5,273 bases of DNA from Bacteroidales bacterium (GTDB lineage Bacteria; Bacteroidota; Bacteroidia; Bacteroidales; JAGOPY01): assembly GCA_030638325.1 (NCBI GenBank), contig DAOWEV010000226.1, forward strand, positions 1 to 5,273. Direction: 5' to 3'. Positions 1 through 5,273 of the stretch are shown piece by piece. The position numbers were made by a program, and so were the translations under genes. The stretch's first letter is position 1; each line of letters begins with the position of its first letter. The notes beneath the pieces were generated by a model that worked only from the letters and a program-made list of their open reading frames with translations, was not told where the DNA came from and searched no databases.

Positions 1-60
1 GCCTAACTTACATCCTGAAAGTTTCAAATAAATGAGTATTTGTGCCATTTAAAATTTTTT

Positions 61-123
61 CTTTGGATACTTTGTGATACCGATAGCAATCGGTATTGTG
101 AATTCCTTTGTGGTCTTCGTGGT
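61..123. repeat. Degenerate CTTTGTGGT-type short repeats
   Basis: Two adjacent 9-mers, CTTTGTGGT (106-114) and CTTCGTGGT (115-123), differ at one base. Two similar adjacent words, CTTTGGATA (61-69) and CTTTGTGAT (70-78), lie further left, with a stem-loop between the pairs. On the minus strand these read as CACAAAG/CACGAAG words. The segment has no convincing coding potential. It looks like low-complexity intergenic repeat DNA; the copies are few and diverged, so the repeat call is tentative. Confidence 0.4.
77..96. other. Perfect 8-bp stem-loop, intergenic
   Basis: ATACCGAT (77-84) and ATCGGTAT (89-96) are exact reverse complements around the 4-base loop AGCA. In RNA, G-U pairs could lengthen the stem by about four pairs on either strand. 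It lies about 155 bases beyond the stop codon of the leftward secreted-protein gene. Neither strand has a T-run directly after the stem, so it does not qualify as a standard intrinsic terminator. It could still be an mRNA 3'-end structure or part of a dispersed palindromic repeat. Confidence 0.5.
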
Positions 124-174
124 TAAATATAATCTCAATCCTTGATTCGCAGTCATAATGTTAATTAGGCCATA

Positions 175-230
175 AATCTAAAATCTAAAATCGTTAATCT
201 AAAATCGTTAATCTAAAATCGTTAATCATA
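175..230 (+). repeat. 7-bp tandem array (AATCTAA/AATCGTT heptads)
   Basis: Eight consecutive heptads each begin with AATC: AATCTAA, AATCTAA, AATCGTT, AATCTAA, AATCGTT, AATCTAA, AATCGTT, AATCATA. Part of the array is therefore also an exact 14-bp repeat, AATCTAAAATCGTT, present three times at 182-223. It begins 21 bases beyond the stop codon of the leftward secreted-protein gene, between that gene and the window edge. An array at 5130-5168 carries the same heptads on the opposite strand. The function is unknown; slippage-generated satellite DNA is the simplest explanation. Confidence 0.9.
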
Positions 231-251
231 ACCTGCCTGTGCCAGAAACAT

Positions 252-2411
252 TTACCTCGCAATGATCAGTTTTGAGGTATGAGACCCCATGGTGTTCCTG
301 TCGGTAAGCCTTACAAAATAAATGCCTTTCGGGAGATTTACCAGGTTTACAACTTCCTTAAAAGCACTTTCAAAGACTTGTTGTCCCCAAATGTTATAAA
401 TGGAAATGATCATATTGCTTTTATCGATATCCGTGAAGTTGTCAGAGAACTCAAAGCAGAGGCGCCCGTCGGTTAGCGGGTTTGGATATATTTTGAATTG
501 CATTTCATCTGAAATGTTTTCATCAATACCGATGTTTTCAAATTTCTTACCAAGCACCGGCCGCATCATCAAAGCTCCCTGGTAGGTTGACTGAAACCAC
601 TGTCCCAGCGAGTTATAGTAAATATTTTCACGGGCATTGATATTTTTGTCAAAACCAAGGTTGATATTTGCATTGGTAATTTGTTCCCATCCTATATAAA
701 AAATCCCGTTTACCGGTACCGGATCGTCCAGCATATAGGTATACATATCGGTCAGACTGTAGGAATATTCCACTTTTTCATTGAGCTGTGAATACAACTC
801 CTCGCCCGGGAAGCCATTATTGTCTCTCCACACCTTGATATGAAATAACTGCTCATTGGCATCACCCTCGGTATGGTTGAAAAACATTCTAATGGCACGC
901 AGGGTATCTCTTATGTTCAGATCGAATTTATATGCCACCTTTGCCCCGGCAGGATTCACTCCGTATCCGGCTTCCGGAGTCCCGTCATCATAAGCATAGT
1001 AGTTGAAGAATTTCTGAGAATAACTGATGGTATCGCCAATGGTATCTACGGCTGTGAAATCACCCAATACCACATGGCGGATACTGTAAAGAGCGCTGTC
1101 GCCGGAACCGGGAGAGAAATAGTATTCAATCAGCGGGCATGCATGCTGCGGACAATCAATGCAATTCTGGTAGCCTGAAGTATAAAAGGGGAATAAGTTA
1201 CAAAACTCCCCATGGTATATGTAGGTTCCATGTACTCCAAATTCATCAGTTATGTAATAGTTGTACTTTGTATTGTAAATAAGTGTATCGAGGTTGGTGA
1301 TGAAGAGCTCCAGTTGATCTTTAGTCTCATTGGTAGGGTCATCCCAGTATTGATTAAATGGCATCTGCTGATAACGGGTCAACATGGAAGGGGCGCTTTC
1401 CACAAAAGATATATCCCTGTAAATAGTATCCTTTTTTGAACGGTTGATATTCAGGTAGATATAATCCAGGTTCCAGTGGTCGCAGTTGCTTCTCCAGCTT
1501 GGGTTATAATCACTTGCAAGGCTGGCATAATTATAGAACTTGAACCGGAAATCTTTCCTGAAATAGATGGCGCTGTCAGTGACAGGGATCATCACCTGCT
1601 TGCTGTAGGTAAGGTGTTCATCGTAGAAGTCATCCAGGCTCATACCCTCGGCGCTCCATATCCGGTTCCATTTTATAGTGGGCTCGAATACCGAATCGCA
1701 GGGAAGTGTTATATTGTCATAATAGGTATAGATGCGATTGCTTACCATGAAAAGCCCCGAGTCGCATTCCGGACGAGGGCTGTATATTGTATCACCGGGC
1801 CAAACAGTATCAGAAGGACCGATATACACACTGAGTGGCACTGTAATGGAGTCATAATAGCCCGCAAAATGTAACTCCCCGGAATCATATCCGAATTTAA
1901 GTACCAGCGAGTCCCATGATTCTGGTGGGTTCCCGCGCCCCTGAGGCTGGTAGAAAAAACTAAAATAGATGCTGTCGGCAGTGGTGATTGCCCTGGAGAC
2001 CGGATAAAACACAGAATCCAGCCTGATAAGCCGTGAGTTTAAAGAATCGGCCAGGAACGGGAATGTACTTGCGTTTGGGTGCAGGTTTCCACGACTGTCG
2101 AGTGCATCAAAAGTGGCTGCTCCTACATTTACTGACCGGTATGGATAACTGAAGTTTACGAATACTTCATCATCTGTCCATCTCCGGGGGTCCGGAAAAA
2201 CACTTTCAACAGAAAAATCATCAAAGAAAGGAAGCAAAACAGGTGTTTCCTCATCCTGATCACCTGATTTCAGATGTATATCTTGATGATGCTGTCCGGC
2301 AATCGCATTTTTTATCACCGGATTTTCATAAAGCTCGGTAATGACTTCTTGGGAAAGACCGGGAAATGAAAAAATAAATAACAGTATCAATATGTATGAT
2401 GTCTTCTTCAT
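252..2411 (-). CDS. Secreted protein with type IX secretion type A C-terminal sorting domain
   Basis: This encodes a 719-residue protein of unknown specific function, exported by Sec and then carried across the outer membrane by the type IX system. The chosen ATG at 2409-2411 begins MKKTSY followed by a hydrophobic stretch ending FPGLSQ near residue 21, a typical signal peptide. An in-frame ATG at 2453 would add 14 polar residues ahead of it and overlap the upstream gene. The mature part has LPFFDDFS at 60-67, many Tyr, Asp and Asn residues as in beta-rich surface proteins, a Cys cluster at 404-425 (including CIDCPQHAC), and a region from about 476 containing DDGTPEAGYG. The last 80 or so residues match the sorting domain: KIYPNP at 640-645, LPKGIYFVRL at 693-702 and the end SKLIIAR. 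No catalytic motif was recognised. It lies 28 bp downstream of the PASTA gene on the same strand and is probably co-transcribed with it. The sorting-domain call is strong; the role of the main body is unknown. Confidence 0.9.
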   Translation of the reverse strand: MKKTSYILILLFIFSFPGLSQEVITELYENPVIKNAIAGQHHQDIHLKSGDQDEETPVLLPFFDDFSVESVFPDPRRWTDDEVFVNFSYPYRSVNVGAATFDALDSRGNLHPNASTFPFLADSLNSRLIRLDSVFYPVSRAITTADSIYFSFFYQPQGRGNPPESWDSLVLKFGYDSGELHFAGYYDSITVPLSVYIGPSDTVWPGDTIYSPRPECDSGLFMVSNRIYTYYDNITLPCDSVFEPTIKWNRIWSAEGMSLDDFYDEHLTYSKQVMIPVTDSAIYFRKDFRFKFYNYASLASDYNPSWRSNCDHWNLDYIYLNINRSKKDTIYRDISFVESAPSMLTRYQQMPFNQYWDDPTNETKDQLELFITNLDTLIYNTKYNYYITDEFGVHGTYIYHGEFCNLFPFYTSGYQNCIDCPQHACPLIEYYFSPGSGDSALYSIRHVVLGDFTAVDTIGDTISYSQKFFNYYAYDDGTPEAGYGVNPAGAKVAYKFDLNIRDTLRAIRMFFNHTEGDANEQLFHIKVWRDNNGFPGEELYSQLNEKVEYSYSLTDMYTYMLDDPVPVNGIFYIGWEQITNANINLGFDKNINARENIYYNSLGQWFQSTYQGALMMRPVLGKKFENIGIDENISDEMQFKIYPNPLTDGRLCFEFSDNFTDIDKSNMIISIYNIWGQQVFESAFKEVVNLVNLPKGIYFVRLTDRNTMGSHTSKLIIAR

Positions 2412-2439
2412 TGATCCATATAAAATTATTGTATCATCT

Positions 2440-3276
2440 TTACAGCGACTCAATTTTCACGGGATCCGCCAATGTAGTATCCGGATGAAGGACTTCGATA
2501 AGCGAATCAAAATTAAAAGTAAGATCCGAACGGTACCAGGTATTAATGTATTCACCACGGTATGATTCGGGCTCTTCTGTTTCATCAGGCTCCTGTCTGT
2601 AAACCCTGGAATGTTCCTTATCACGACCGTCTAAAAAATATTCTTTCCCTATGTTAAAAGATGCCAGGTTTATAGCTGTGTGTGCATTATCTATGCTTAA
2701 TCCCACCAGAAACGGTACCGGAACCGGCTTGTTCCCACCCTGTCCCAGGATCAGATCAATTTTCGATCCTTTCATGAGCTCAGTGTCGGCAGGGATGGTG
2801 TCTTCATCATAATATTGTCCGATAACGGCATTTTCTGCCATATGCGGCTCATATTGCAGGGATTTAACACCCAGTCCGTTAACTCTTAAAAGTGTGATTG
2901 CCTGCCTGAGGGTCAGGTCTTTCAGGTCAGGCATTATAGTCAACTCAGGAAGAAAAGCTACCGTAGTGATGTAAATATTTCTGCCTTTTTTGACTTTGGA
3001 TCCGGGGGCAGGATTTTGCAGTACTATTGCTCCCGGTTGCAGATCATTATTGTAGATCGAATCGTTTGGAATGAAATCAAAAACTTCCCCAAAATTCTGA
3101 TCCAGGACTTCTTCCATAGTGGCCCCGGTAAAATCGGGAACTATGAAAGCTTCGCCATGATGTGTATAAATATCAAGGAACTTCATCACAGCAAAAAACA
3201 GGATCACTGTTAAAATAACAGCATATCCCAAATGAATATAAAATTTCTTCTTCAGGAGAAAGCCCAAGCGACTCAT
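2440..3276 (-). CDS. Membrane-anchored PASTA-domain protein (no kinase domain)
   Basis: This 278-residue protein has a short basic N-terminus (LLKKKF), one membrane helix at about 14-34, and then an extracytoplasmic region of three PASTA-like repeats. Repeat 1 (about 42-107) has VPDFTG, QNPAPGSKVKKG and a closing beta strand. Repeat 2 (about 112-178) has MPDLKDLTLRQAITLL, the tract GQYYDEDT and the end LMKGSKIDLILG. Repeat 3 (about 184-256) has VPFLVGLSIDNA but a diverged second half. In Firmicutes and Actinobacteria, PASTA repeats form the outer sensor of Ser/Thr kinases and bind muropeptides or beta-lactams; here there is no kinase. The basic N-terminus suggests an N-in orientation with the repeats in the periplasm. 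The neighbouring divergent ddl fits a cell-wall role, but that is inference. The start codon is the only Met before the membrane helix; no Shine-Dalgarno sequence precedes it. The gene probably leads a two-gene leftward operon. Confidence 0.92.
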   Translation of the reverse strand: MSRLGFLLKKKFYIHLGYAVILTVILFFAVMKFLDIYTHHGEAFIVPDFTGATMEEVLDQNFGEVFDFIPNDSIYNNDLQPGAIVLQNPAPGSKVKKGRNIYITTVAFLPELTIMPDLKDLTLRQAITLLRVNGLGVKSLQYEPHMAENAVIGQYYDEDTIPADTELMKGSKIDLILGQGGNKPVPVPFLVGLSIDNAHTAINLASFNIGKEYFLDGRDKEHSRVYRQEPDETEEPESYRGEYINTWYRSDLTFNFDSLIEVLHPDTTLADPVKIESL

Positions 3277-3346
3277 TTTTTTGTAAATTTAACCTGAACT
3301 GGCAAACCCGGACAAGCCGGAACCAAACATGATTTAATTGTTATGA

Positions 3347-3407
3347 GTTACGCGTTACGGGTTACGGGTTTTCAACCTGCAACTTGTAACCTGTAACCTG
3401 CAACCTA
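3347..3407. repeat. 7-bp-periodic inverted array forming a long hairpin
   Basis: The left arm is three heptads, GTTACGC, GTTACGG, GTTACGG (3347-3367), followed by GTT. The right arm is five heptads starting at 3373: CAACCTG, CAACTTG, TAACCTG, TAACCTG, CAACCTA. The arms face each other around the loop TTC (3371-3373). Pairing 3347-3370 with 3374-3397 gives 24 positions with only two mismatches (3364/3380 and 3353/3391) and four G-T pairs (3366/3378, 3360/3384, 3359/3385, 3352/3392). The shared 7-bp period keeps the arms in register. There is no T-run after it on either strand, so it is not a standard terminator. If the promoter at 3506-3513 is real, it lies in the 5' leader of the PASTA mRNA. 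Confidence 0.85.
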
Positions 3408-3416
3408 AAACCCTAT

Positions 3417-3438
3417 GCACTTTATTTCACTTAAGTGC
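3417..3438. promoter_or_regulatory. Palindromic segment, possible operator
   Basis: CACTTAAGTG at 3428-3437 is a perfect 10-bp palindrome. A further copy of its half-site, GCACTT at 3417-3422, can instead pair with AAGTGC at 3433-3438 to make a 6-bp stem with a 10-base loop. The segment lies between two divergent genes, where a regulator could act on either. No specific regulator can be named, and palindromes of this length arise by chance in AT-rich DNA. Confidence 0.3.
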
Positions 3439-3505
3439 TAAAAAGTTACTGCCCGTTTAACGTGTAAATAACAATAAAAACTTAGTATTATTGTACTCTC
3501 AGACG

Positions 3506-3513
3506 CAAAGATA
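3506..3513 (-). promoter_or_regulatory. Bacteroidetes-type -7 promoter element for PASTA operon
   Basis: On the minus strand this reads TATCTTTG, an exact match to the Bacteroidetes primary-sigma -7 consensus TAnnTTTG, preceded by a T-rich stretch (3514-3526). Transcription would start a few bases to the left, near 3500, and run leftward into the PASTA gene with a leader of about 220 nt. No convincing -33 TTTG was found at the usual spacing, so the assignment rests on the -7 element and its position. Confidence 0.5.
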
Positions 3514-3578
3514 GAAATAAAAAATGTTTAGACAGGTTTAATAATATTGGCTTTCAACTTCCGTTAATGATACATTAT

Positions 3579-4562
3579 ATGAAAAAGAATATTGCTATAG
3601 TGGCCGGGGGAGACTCCGCAGAATATGAAATCTCAATAAACAGCGCTGCCGTTGTGAACCAGCATATCGACAGACAGCTTTATGAATCATTCATAATTGA
3701 GATCAAAGGCACAGAATGGGTATACAAACCTGAAGCAGGAGGGATCATCCCTATCGACAAAAATGATTTCAGCCTGATGCTTCACAAACGAAAGATAAAC
3801 TTTGATTGCGTTTTCATTGCAATCCATGGAACCCCGGGAGAAAACGGATTGTTACAGGGTTATTTTGAATTGCTTGGAATACCTTATACTTCCTGTGACC
3901 TCGCTACTTCATCCATCACCTTCAATAAATTTTTTTGTAACAGGCTGGTAAGTAGTTTTGGGATACAGGTGGCGAATTCATTCATTGTCAGAAAGAAAGA
4001 TATTAATGTCGATGCTGAAATATCATCTGAGATAGGTTTTCCATGCTTTGTAAAGCCCAATAGCGGGGGCTCCAGTGTTGGAATTACAAAGGTTTTGGAA
4101 CAGGAAGATCTGATGCCGGCCATCCTCAAAGCTTTTAAAGAAGATGACCAGGTGCTTGTAGAAGCTTTTATTCCGGGCAGGGAAATCACCTGTGGTGTGA
4201 TCAGGGTGGATGGTCAGGTCAAAGCATTGCCGCTCACCGAAGTAGTCAGCCGGAATGAGTTTTTTGATTATGAAGCGAAATATACCAAAGGCATGGCTGA
4301 GGAGATCACACCGGCACCCGTTTCTGAAGATATTGAGAAGGCATGCAAACAGGCATCATTGATGTTGTACGAGCATCTGAATTGCAAAGGTATTGTTCGC
4401 TTTGATTATATTATAAATGAAGGCGGTATGTACTTCCTGGAAGTCAATACCGTGCCCGGCTTATCAGCAGCCAGCATAGTGCCGAAACAGGTTGAAATGG
4501 CCGGCATATCATTAAAAAACCTCTTCTCACTAACTATTCAGGATGCATTAAAAAGTCGATGA
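3579..4562 (+). CDS. ddl: D-alanine--D-alanine ligase
   Basis: This cytoplasmic ATP-grasp enzyme joins two D-alanines, at the cost of one ATP, to make the dipeptide that ends the peptidoglycan stem. With the start at 3579 the protein has 327 residues, close to family length, and begins MKKNIAIVAGGDSAEYEIS, placing the conserved Glu at 15 as in E. coli DdlB. The in-frame ATG at 3567 would add only four residues. Visible motifs are IHGTPGENGLLQG (about 83-95), GIPYTS (100-105), the ATP-grasp segment FVKPNSGGSSVG (157-168), VEAFIPGREI (195-204), FDYEAKYT with Tyr235, VRFDYI (273-278) and LEVNTVPGLSAASIVP (287-302). The metal-binding EVN residues and the Ser equivalent to DdlB Ser281 (Ser299) are present. 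Tyr rather than Phe at 235 indicates D-Ala-D-Ala, not D-Ala-D-Lac, so no built-in vancomycin resistance of that type. It is divergent from the PASTA gene, and its 3' end overlaps the pyrophosphatase gene. Confidence 0.97.
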   Translation: MKKNIAIVAGGDSAEYEISINSAAVVNQHIDRQLYESFIIEIKGTEWVYKPEAGGIIPIDKNDFSLMLHKRKINFDCVFIAIHGTPGENGLLQGYFELLGIPYTSCDLATSSITFNKFFCNRLVSSFGIQVANSFIVRKKDINVDAEISSEIGFPCFVKPNSGGSSVGITKVLEQEDLMPAILKAFKEDDQVLVEAFIPGREITCGVIRVDGQVKALPLTEVVSRNEFFDYEAKYTKGMAEEITPAPVSEDIEKACKQASLMLYEHLNCKGIVRFDYIINEGGMYFLEVNTVPGLSAASIVPKQVEMAGISLKNLFSLTIQDALKSR

Positions 4563-5115
4563 GTTTCACTATGGCCCTGCTCCTGTGACTGATCTTATTC
4601 TTTTCTGACGGGGGCATTTCTGCAAATGACTGAGCATATCCTTGTGGCTGGAAAACGGGGTCATAGCCAAATCCTCCCGCCCCCTTTTTTTCTAACAGTA
4701 TATGGCCGTCAACAATTCCTTCAAAACGTGTTTCCTTTCCGTTTATGACAAGGGAAATGACGGTTTTGAACCGGGCTTTTCTGTTCACATGTTCCTCTAA
4801 TTCGTGCAGGATTTTTTGAATGTTATTTTCTGAAATGCAATCCTCACCTGCATAACGTGCCGATTTCACACCGGGCCTGCCATCCAGCGCTTCGATTTCC
4901 AGGCCGGTATCATCGGCAAAGCAATCCCTGCCATAACGATTGTAAACATACCAGGCTTTGGAGGATGCATTTCCTTCGATGGTCGGTTCATTTTCAGGGA
5001 TCTCTTCCAGGCAACCGATATCACTCAAACTGAGGATATCAAACCGTTTACCTGTTATGTCTCTGATCTCTGCAAGTTTATGTTTATTGTTCGTGGCAAA
5101 AACCAGCTGGATCAT
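4534..5115 (-). CDS. rdgB: XTP/dITP diphosphatase (non-canonical purine NTP pyrophosphatase, RdgB/HAM1 family)
   Basis: This cytoplasmic enzyme hydrolyses dITP, ITP and XTP to the monophosphate and pyrophosphate, keeping deaminated purines out of DNA and RNA. The 193-residue length matches the family. Conserved blocks are all present: VFATNNKHKLAEI at the N-terminus, TIEGNASSKA (45-54), FADDTGLEI (66-74) with the paired Asp that supply the catalytic acid, RPGVKSARYAGED (80-92), GAGGFGYDPVF (145-155) and KNKISHRSRA (172-181), whose SHR contacts the base. The start gives the expected N-terminal beta strand; no Shine-Dalgarno sequence precedes it. A 7-bp array begins 14 bases upstream of the ATG. 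The last 29 bp overlap ddl on the opposite strand, which may allow antisense interference between the two transcripts. The gene seems intact and ordinary. Confidence 0.97.
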   Translation of the reverse strand: MIQLVFATNNKHKLAEIRDITGKRFDILSLSDIGCLEEIPENEPTIEGNASSKAWYVYNRYGRDCFADDTGLEIEALDGRPGVKSARYAGEDCISENNIQKILHELEEHVNRKARFKTVISLVINGKETRFEGIVDGHILLEKKGAGGFGYDPVFQPQGYAQSFAEMPPSEKNKISHRSRAIVKLIDFLMHPE

Positions 5116-5129
5116 ACTATTTGAATATT

Positions 5130-5168
5130 GATTAACGATTAACGATTAACGATTAACGATTTCAGATT
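5130..5168 (-). repeat. 7-bp tandem array (AATCGTT heptads) upstream of rdgB
   Basis: Read on the minus strand from 5168, the heptads are AATCTGA, then AATCGTT four times, then AATC. The array ends 14 bases before the rdgB start codon, so it lies in the leader or promoter region of that gene. Its heptads match the array at 175-230 in the opposite orientation. Copy-number change here by slippage would alter rdgB promoter or leader spacing, but no such effect can be shown from one sequence. Confidence 0.9.
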
Positions 5169-5190
5169 TTTCTGACCTTGACTAAAATAG

Positions 5191-5246
5191 GTTGACTTTT
5201 TTCTTTCTAAATTAAATAAATATTATTTATGTTGACTTTTTTCTTT
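5191..5246. repeat. 16-bp exact direct repeat, 40-bp spacing
   Basis: GTTGACTTTTTTCTTT occurs exactly at 5191-5206 and 5231-5246, with starts 40 bp apart. A third TTGACT core lies at 5178-5183, giving three cores at 5178, 5192 and 5232. Between the long copies sits an AT-only inverted repeat, TAAATAA/TTATTTA, at 5213-5219 and 5223-5229. The tract from about 5197 to the window end is strongly pyrimidine-rich on this strand. It could be regulatory DNA upstream of rdgB, or intergenic DNA belonging to a gene outside the window. Confidence 0.75.
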
Positions 5247-5273
5247 TTTGCTTCTTTTTTCTTTTTGTTGAAA

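Larger units (their letters stand above)
3277..3578. other. Divergent intergenic region between PASTA gene and ddl
   Basis: This 302-base gap separates the leftward PASTA operon from rightward ddl. It has no credible gene. It holds a 7-bp-periodic inverted array (3347-3407), a palindromic segment (3417-3438) and a good leftward promoter element (3506-3513). A leftward transcript from that promoter would carry a leader of roughly 220 nt containing both structures. For ddl, only a weak -7-like match, TAATATTG at 3542-3549, was seen. Confidence 0.7.

Noticed and set aside
3..35. An open frame from the left edge on the plus strand, ending LTYILKVSNK and then TGA, resembling the tail of a sorting-domain protein
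   Set aside because: Only ten codons are visible. The resemblance is too short to call a gene end; sequence to the left is needed.
1..48. Minus-strand open frame starting MAQILIYLKL and running off the left edge
   Set aside because: Sixteen codons in AT-rich repeat-like DNA, with no recognisable motif or promoter.
175..230. CRISPR array
   Set aside because: The units are 7 or 14 bp and directly contiguous, with no unique spacers and no cas genes nearby.
873..1874. Plus-strand open frames of about 75-132 codons within the T9SS gene
   Set aside because: They lie antisense to a long well-supported gene, have no family motifs, and are consistent with shadow frames.
2412..2453. Upstream ATG at 2453 as the start of the T9SS protein
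   Set aside because: It adds 14 polar residues before a clear signal peptide and would overlap the PASTA gene by 14 bp; the ATG at 2411 fits secretion better.
3278..3292. TAAATTTA on the minus strand as a PASTA-gene promoter
   Set aside because: Transcription would begin almost at the ATG, leaving nearly no leader, and the match is imperfect; the exact TATCTTTG at 3506-3513 is better.
3542..3549. TAATATTG as the ddl promoter -7 element
   Set aside because: One mismatch to TAnnTTTG and no TTTG at the usual upstream spacing; such matches are frequent in AT-rich DNA.
3884..4189. Minus-strand 101-codon frame inside ddl
   Set aside because: It lies fully opposite conserved ATP-grasp motifs of ddl and shows no recognisable domain.
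5182..5189. TATTTTAG on the minus strand as an rdgB -7 element
   Set aside because: It departs from TAnnTTTG and no TTG-type -33 word lies upstream on that strand.

Overview
The window looks like a chromosomal segment of a Bacteroidota bacterium, probably of the Bacteroidales or a relative. Four things suggest this: a protein ending in a type IX secretion (T9SS) type A sorting domain, a kinase-free membrane PASTA protein beside D-alanine--D-alanine ligase, a minus-strand match to the Bacteroidetes -7 promoter element TAnnTTTG, and four start codons with no Shine-Dalgarno sequence. Base composition is moderately AT-rich and intergenic DNA is clearly richer in AT. No phage, transposase, CRISPR or RNA gene was found.

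Layout, left to right. Positions 1-251 are non-coding as far as can be seen. They hold degenerate CTTTGTGGT-like repeats, a perfect 8-bp stem-loop and a 7-bp tandem array. Positions 252-2411 (minus) encode a secreted 719-residue protein with a T9SS sorting domain. Positions 2440-3276 (minus) encode a membrane-anchored protein with three PASTA repeats; these two genes form a probable operon with a 28-bp gap. Positions 3277-3578 form a divergent intergenic region with a 7-bp-periodic inverted array that can fold into a long hairpin, a palindrome and a likely leftward promoter. Positions 3579-4562 (plus) encode D-alanine--D-alanine ligase. Positions 4534-5115 (minus) encode the house-cleaning XTP/dITP pyrophosphatase, overlapping ddl tail to tail by 29 bp. 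Positions 5116-5273 hold another 7-bp array ending 14 bases before the pyrophosphatase start, and an exact 16-bp direct repeat in a pyrimidine-rich tract.

The genes are mostly conserved and ordinary. Ddl makes the D-Ala-D-Ala dipeptide for peptidoglycan, and the divergent PASTA protein has the extracytoplasmic repeats associated with cell-wall binding, so they form a plausible envelope pair. The T9SS-sorted protein is co-directional with the PASTA gene and probably cell-surface or secreted. The pyrophosphatase removes non-canonical purine nucleotides and seems only a neighbour.

The most unusual signal is non-coding. All three major intergenic regions carry arrays with a strict 7-bp period, all describable as variants of AAYCNNN. 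The two outer arrays share a nearly identical 18-mer in inverted orientation and bracket all four genes; the middle one is itself an inverted array able to form a hairpin. This may be a dispersed heptad-repeat family of the genome, and its function cannot be determined from this window.
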